The translations under genes were made by a program, and so were the position numbers. From the NCBI GenBank assembly GCA_963777905.1, contig CAVZSM010000017.1, positions 186,001 to 250,000 of the forward strand: a stretch of DNA of 64,000 nucleotides, in the 5' to 3' direction. The notes below the pieces were generated by a model. It was not told the DNA's origin and did not search any database. It worked only from the letters and a program-made list of their open reading frames with translations. This DNA is from Trebonia sp963777905. GTDB lineage: Bacteria; Actinomycetota; Actinomycetes; Streptosporangiales; Streptosporangiaceae. Positions 61,428-64,000 of this stretch are shown here, in pieces (position 1 is the stretch's first letter; every line of letters begins with the position of its first letter).

Positions 61428-63137
61428 ATGCCCCTTCTCCCTCGAAGCCGGCGCTCCAGGTACGGGGCCGGCGCGGTTCTGGTGGCGCTGCCGCTGGCAG
61501 TCGCGACGGTCATCCTGCCGGGACCGTGGTCCCGCGCCGGAACCACGACCCCGATGGCCGGGACCGCGCCAGCCAGCGCGCCGACGCAAAACGCCGGGCA
61601 AGCGGCGCCCACCGTGAACTGGGCACTGGACGGCACCGCGACCGCGACGACCGCCGAATCAGCGAACCCGGCACCGAACGCCATCGACGGTAATGCGGGC
61701 ACCGACTGGTGCACGTCCGGCTGGACCGGCACGCTGACCGTCGACCTGGGCCAGGTCCGGTCGCTGTCCGACCTCGGGATCACGCTGGACGCGGCGAGTC
61801 CGTCCGCGTCGGCCACCATCGAGCTGGCGTCCACGGCCGGCGACTGGCAGCAGATCCGGGCGCTGAAGGACGTGGCACTCGACCCGGGCAGCCCGATGTA
61901 CCTGCCGCTGCCCGCTGGCAGCACGGCGCGGTACGCGGAGCTCACGGTCTACAGCGACACCGGCGCGGACGTGTGCGTCGGGGAGTTCCGGGCGTACGGC
62001 GGTGACCCGGCCGCGGCCGGGATGGACCTCGGGACGGACCTGTCGTTCACGCCGCAGGAACTCGCGGCGGGCGCGCAGTTCAGCTACAACGGCAAGCCGG
62101 GGACGCCCGTGACGATCATGCGCGACGCTGGCTCGAACTACGTGCGGATGCGACTGTGGGTGAATCCGCCCGCCGGCTACAGCGACCTGGCGGTGGATCT
62201 CGCGCTCGCGAAGCAGGTGCGCGCCGCGGGGATGAAGATCTACCTGGACATCATGTACTCGGACTTCTGGGCCGACCCGACCAAGCAGAACATTCCCGCC
62301 GCCTGGGCGGGGCAGGACCTGTCCCAGCTCACGTCCACCGTGCGGTCCTACACCCAGCAGGTGATATCGGCGTTCGCGGCGCAGGGCACGCCGGCGGACA
62401 TGGTGTCGATCGGGAACGAGATCAGGAACGGGATCCTGTGGCCGGCCGGCGAGATCAACTGCGCCAGCGGGGCCAGCTGCGGCGGCTGGGCGAACCTCGC
62501 GCAACTGCTCAAGGCGGGCGTGGCCGGGGCCGAGGCGGGCAACCCCGCGGGTCACAAGCTGCTGATCATGATGCACTACGACCAGGGCGCGGACCCCACG
62601 GACAGCGCGGCGTTCTACTCCACGCTCGAGTCCAACGGCGTGCCCTTCGACGTGATCGGCCTGTCGTACTACCCAGTGCTCTCTGAGCCGGCGATCTCCG
62701 GGCTGAAGGCCAACGTGGACGGCCTCGCCACCGAGTTCCGCAAGCCGATCGTGATCGCCGAGACCCAGTATCCGTGGACGCTGGCGAACGGCAATTCGCC
62801 GCCCGGCGACAGCACGGGAGACTTCGCCTGGGAAACCAGCCAGATCGAGCCCGGCTACCCGGCGACGCCTGGCGGCCAGCTGTCGTTCGTGACCGACGAG
62901 CTGTCCATCCTCGCGACGGCGCCCGACGGCCTGGGAGCCGGTCTCTTCTACTGGGCGCCGGACTGGATCCCCGGCGTCCCGTGGGAGCCAGGCACCGGCA
63001 TCGGCTCGCCGAACGTCAACATGACCCTGTTCAACTTCGAAGGCGCCGCCCTCCCGTCGGCGGGCATCTTCCAGAACCCGGCGGCGATCTGCGAACGGGA
63101 GGCCCCAGGCAGCGTCCCCTGCGTCATCGGCGGCTAA
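61428..63137 (+). CDS. secreted GH53 endo-beta-1,4-galactanase with discoidin-like domain
   Basis: A 569-residue secreted glycoside hydrolase that should cleave beta-1,4-galactan in plant pectin. An N-terminal signal/anchor (about residues 14-34, VLVALPLAVATVILPG) and a Thr/Ala-rich linker are followed by an F5/8 type C-like beta-sandwich (about 65-195, NAIDGNAGTDWCT). The GH53 barrel (about 200-560) has MRLWVNPPAGYSD, the acid Glu331 in SIGNEIRNGILWP and the nucleophile Glu445 in IAETQYPWT. The ATG follows a GGAGGCGACCCC stretch. It lies between two hairpin terminators, so it is transcribed alone. Confidence 0.9.
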   Translation: MPLLPRSRRSRYGAGAVLVALPLAVATVILPGPWSRAGTTTPMAGTAPASAPTQNAGQAAPTVNWALDGTATATTAESANPAPNAIDGNAGTDWCTSGWTGTLTVDLGQVRSLSDLGITLDAASPSASATIELASTAGDWQQIRALKDVALDPGSPMYLPLPAGSTARYAELTVYSDTGADVCVGEFRAYGGDPAAAGMDLGTDLSFTPQELAAGAQFSYNGKPGTPVTIMRDAGSNYVRMRLWVNPPAGYSDLAVDLALAKQVRAAGMKIYLDIMYSDFWADPTKQNIPAAWAGQDLSQLTSTVRSYTQQVISAFAAQGTPADMVSIGNEIRNGILWPAGEINCASGASCGGWANLAQLLKAGVAGAEAGNPAGHKLLIMMHYDQGADPTDSAAFYSTLESNGVPFDVIGLSYYPVLSEPAISGLKANVDGLATEFRKPIVIAETQYPWTLANGNSPPGDSTGDFAWETSQIEPGYPATPGGQLSFVTDELSILATAPDGLGAGLFYWAPDWIPGVPWEPGTGIGSPNVNMTLFNFEGAALPSAGIFQNPAAICEREAPGSVPCVIGG

Positions 63138-63160
63138 CGGCTCTCGCGGCCTCCCGGCGA

Positions 63161-63206
63161 TTTGTTCCTGTTTTCTGTCGTCAGAACGACAGAAAACAGG
63201 AACAAA
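63161..63206. terminator. perfect 21-bp hairpin after the galactanase gene
   Basis: Perfect 21-bp arms at 63161-63181 and 63186-63206 with a 4-base loop, 23 bp after the galactanase stop codon. The next gene starts 33 bp further on. A strong terminator candidate, with A and T runs in the arms. Confidence 0.75.
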
Positions 63207-63238
63207 CTGGTAAGAGGTCAGCGGAGAGGAGCAAACGC

Positions 63239-64000
63239 GTGGCAGTCCACGACAGTGCGGGGGTGACCACGGTCGCCGAGGCTTACCTGCGCGTGCTGAA
63301 GGATCGCGGCGTCAGCCGGCTGTTCGTGAACGCGGGCACCGACTTCGCGCCCCTCGTCGAGGCGTACGCTCGCCAGAAGCAATCGGGACTGGATTTCCCC
63401 GAGCTGGTCGTCTGCGCGCACGAGAACCTCGCCATCTCGATGGCGCACGGCGCCTACCTGGGTGACGGGCGCGTCCAGGCGGTCATGCTGCACACCAGCG
63501 TCGGCACGGCCAACGCGGTCTGCGGCGCGCTCAACGCCGCGACGGATCGCATCCCCATCCTGCTCACCGCGGGCCGTAGCCCGCTGTTCGAGGATTCCGT
63601 GCTCGGGTCGCGTGACGGGGGCATCCACTGGGCGCAGGAGATGTACGACCAGGCGTCCATGGTGCGCGAGCTGGTCAAGTGGGACTACGAGCTGCGCGAT
63701 GGCGTGCAGGTCGCCGCCGTCGTCGACCGTGCTATCGACATCGCCATGACGATGCCGCGGGCACCGGTGTACCTGTCACTGCCGCGGGAGGTCCTCGCCA
63801 GGAACGCCCACGGCGACGTGCCTCCGCCGCGCAGCGCGACGCCCAGCGATGCCGCGCCGAGCGCCGATACGGTCGGCCGGCTCGCGGACCTGCTGGCCGG
63901 CGCGAGCTTCCCTGTCTTCGTCACCGCGGCGTCGGGAACCGACCCTGCCACAGCGACGCTGCTCGGGCAGTTGTGTGACGAGTACTCGATCGGCGTCCTC
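63239..64000 (+). CDS. ThDP-dependent enzyme (acetolactate synthase-like), 5' part only
   Basis: The frame is open from a GTG at 63239, behind GCGGAGAGGAGC, to the end of the window. The visible 254 residues are the N-terminal Pyr domain of a thiamine-diphosphate enzyme such as acetolactate synthase or benzoylformate decarboxylase: RGVSRLFVNAGTDFAPLVEA near residue 24, the catalytic Glu in CAHENLAISMAHGAYLGDG near residue 64, and HTSVGTANAVCGALNAATDR near residue 85. The middle domain begins near residue 190. Precise activity cannot be assigned without the rest. Confidence 0.85.
   Translation, partial: MAVHDSAGVTTVAEAYLRVLKDRGVSRLFVNAGTDFAPLVEAYARQKQSGLDFPELVVCAHENLAISMAHGAYLGDGRVQAVMLHTSVGTANAVCGALNAATDRIPILLTAGRSPLFEDSVLGSRDGGIHWAQEMYDQASMVRELVKWDYELRDGVQVAAVVDRAIDIAMTMPRAPVYLSLPREVLARNAHGDVPPPRSATPSDAAPSADTVGRLADLLAGASFPVFVTAASGTDPATATLLGQLCDEYSIGVL

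Overview
The window is about 64 kb of a high-GC (roughly 70 %) genome. Its gene content is that of an Actinomycetota chromosome: mycothiol biosynthesis (mshB plus a mycothiol-type isomerase), a three-subunit SdhCAB succinate dehydrogenase, DUF2469 beside rnhB, frequent GTG starts and ATGA/GTGA overlaps. It is mostly core chromosome. I found no tRNA or rRNA gene, insertion sequence, prophage or CRISPR array. Streptosporangiales or a related order is my guess, not shown by the sequence.

Layout. 1-2.2 kb: amino-sugar/beta-glucoside catabolism (GH4 tail, BadF-type kinase), then tag with a DivIVA-like membrane gene. 3-7.2 kb: LOG-family hydrolase, dapD, a membrane-anchored lysozyme-like protein, ferredoxin, dapC. 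7.2-13.7 kb: SDR, a degenerate cysteinyl-tRNA-synthetase-like protein, dimethylargininase with ornithine aminotransferase (two frameshifts), TetR with a mycothiol-type isomerase, mshB. 13.7-25.5 kb: S9 peptidase, sdhCAB, P-loop kinase, secreted GH25 lysozyme, uppP (split by a frameshift), typA. 25.6-30.5 kb: accessory-looking region with a lipoprotein, small unknown proteins, an SPFH protein with a ribbon-helix-helix partner, tandem hairpins and a frameshifted NCS1 transporter. 30.6-37.6 kb: a soluble multi-HAMP hybrid kinase with a response regulator, an acetyltransferase, rlmN and a SUFU-domain protein.

37.6-57.1 kb is almost entirely on the minus strand and carries the conserved core: rpsB-tsf-pyrH-frr-cdsA, yraN-comM-dprA, a HigBA-like toxin-antitoxin pair, xerC, a GH65 enzyme with a beta-phosphoglucomutase-like phosphatase, and rpsP-khpA-rimM-trmD-rplS-lepB-lepB-rnhB-DUF2469. 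57.5-64 kb is on the plus strand: a Liv-type ABC transporter (ATPase, ATPase, permease, permease, with no binding protein nearby), a GH53 galactanase and the start of a ThDP-dependent enzyme.

Three things stand out. First, at least six single-base frame changes break five otherwise normal genes, which points to consensus errors or recent decay. Second, many operon ends carry long perfect inverted repeats; one pair of tandem copies at 28.7-28.9 kb shows compensatory stem changes. Third, livF and livH form one open frame across a GC-rich palindromic insert. Other points are the CysS-like protein without HIGH or KMSKS motifs, the very long repeat-encoded tails on ribosomal proteins uS2 and bS16, and the operator-like repeats ahead of the SPFH and toxin-antitoxin genes.
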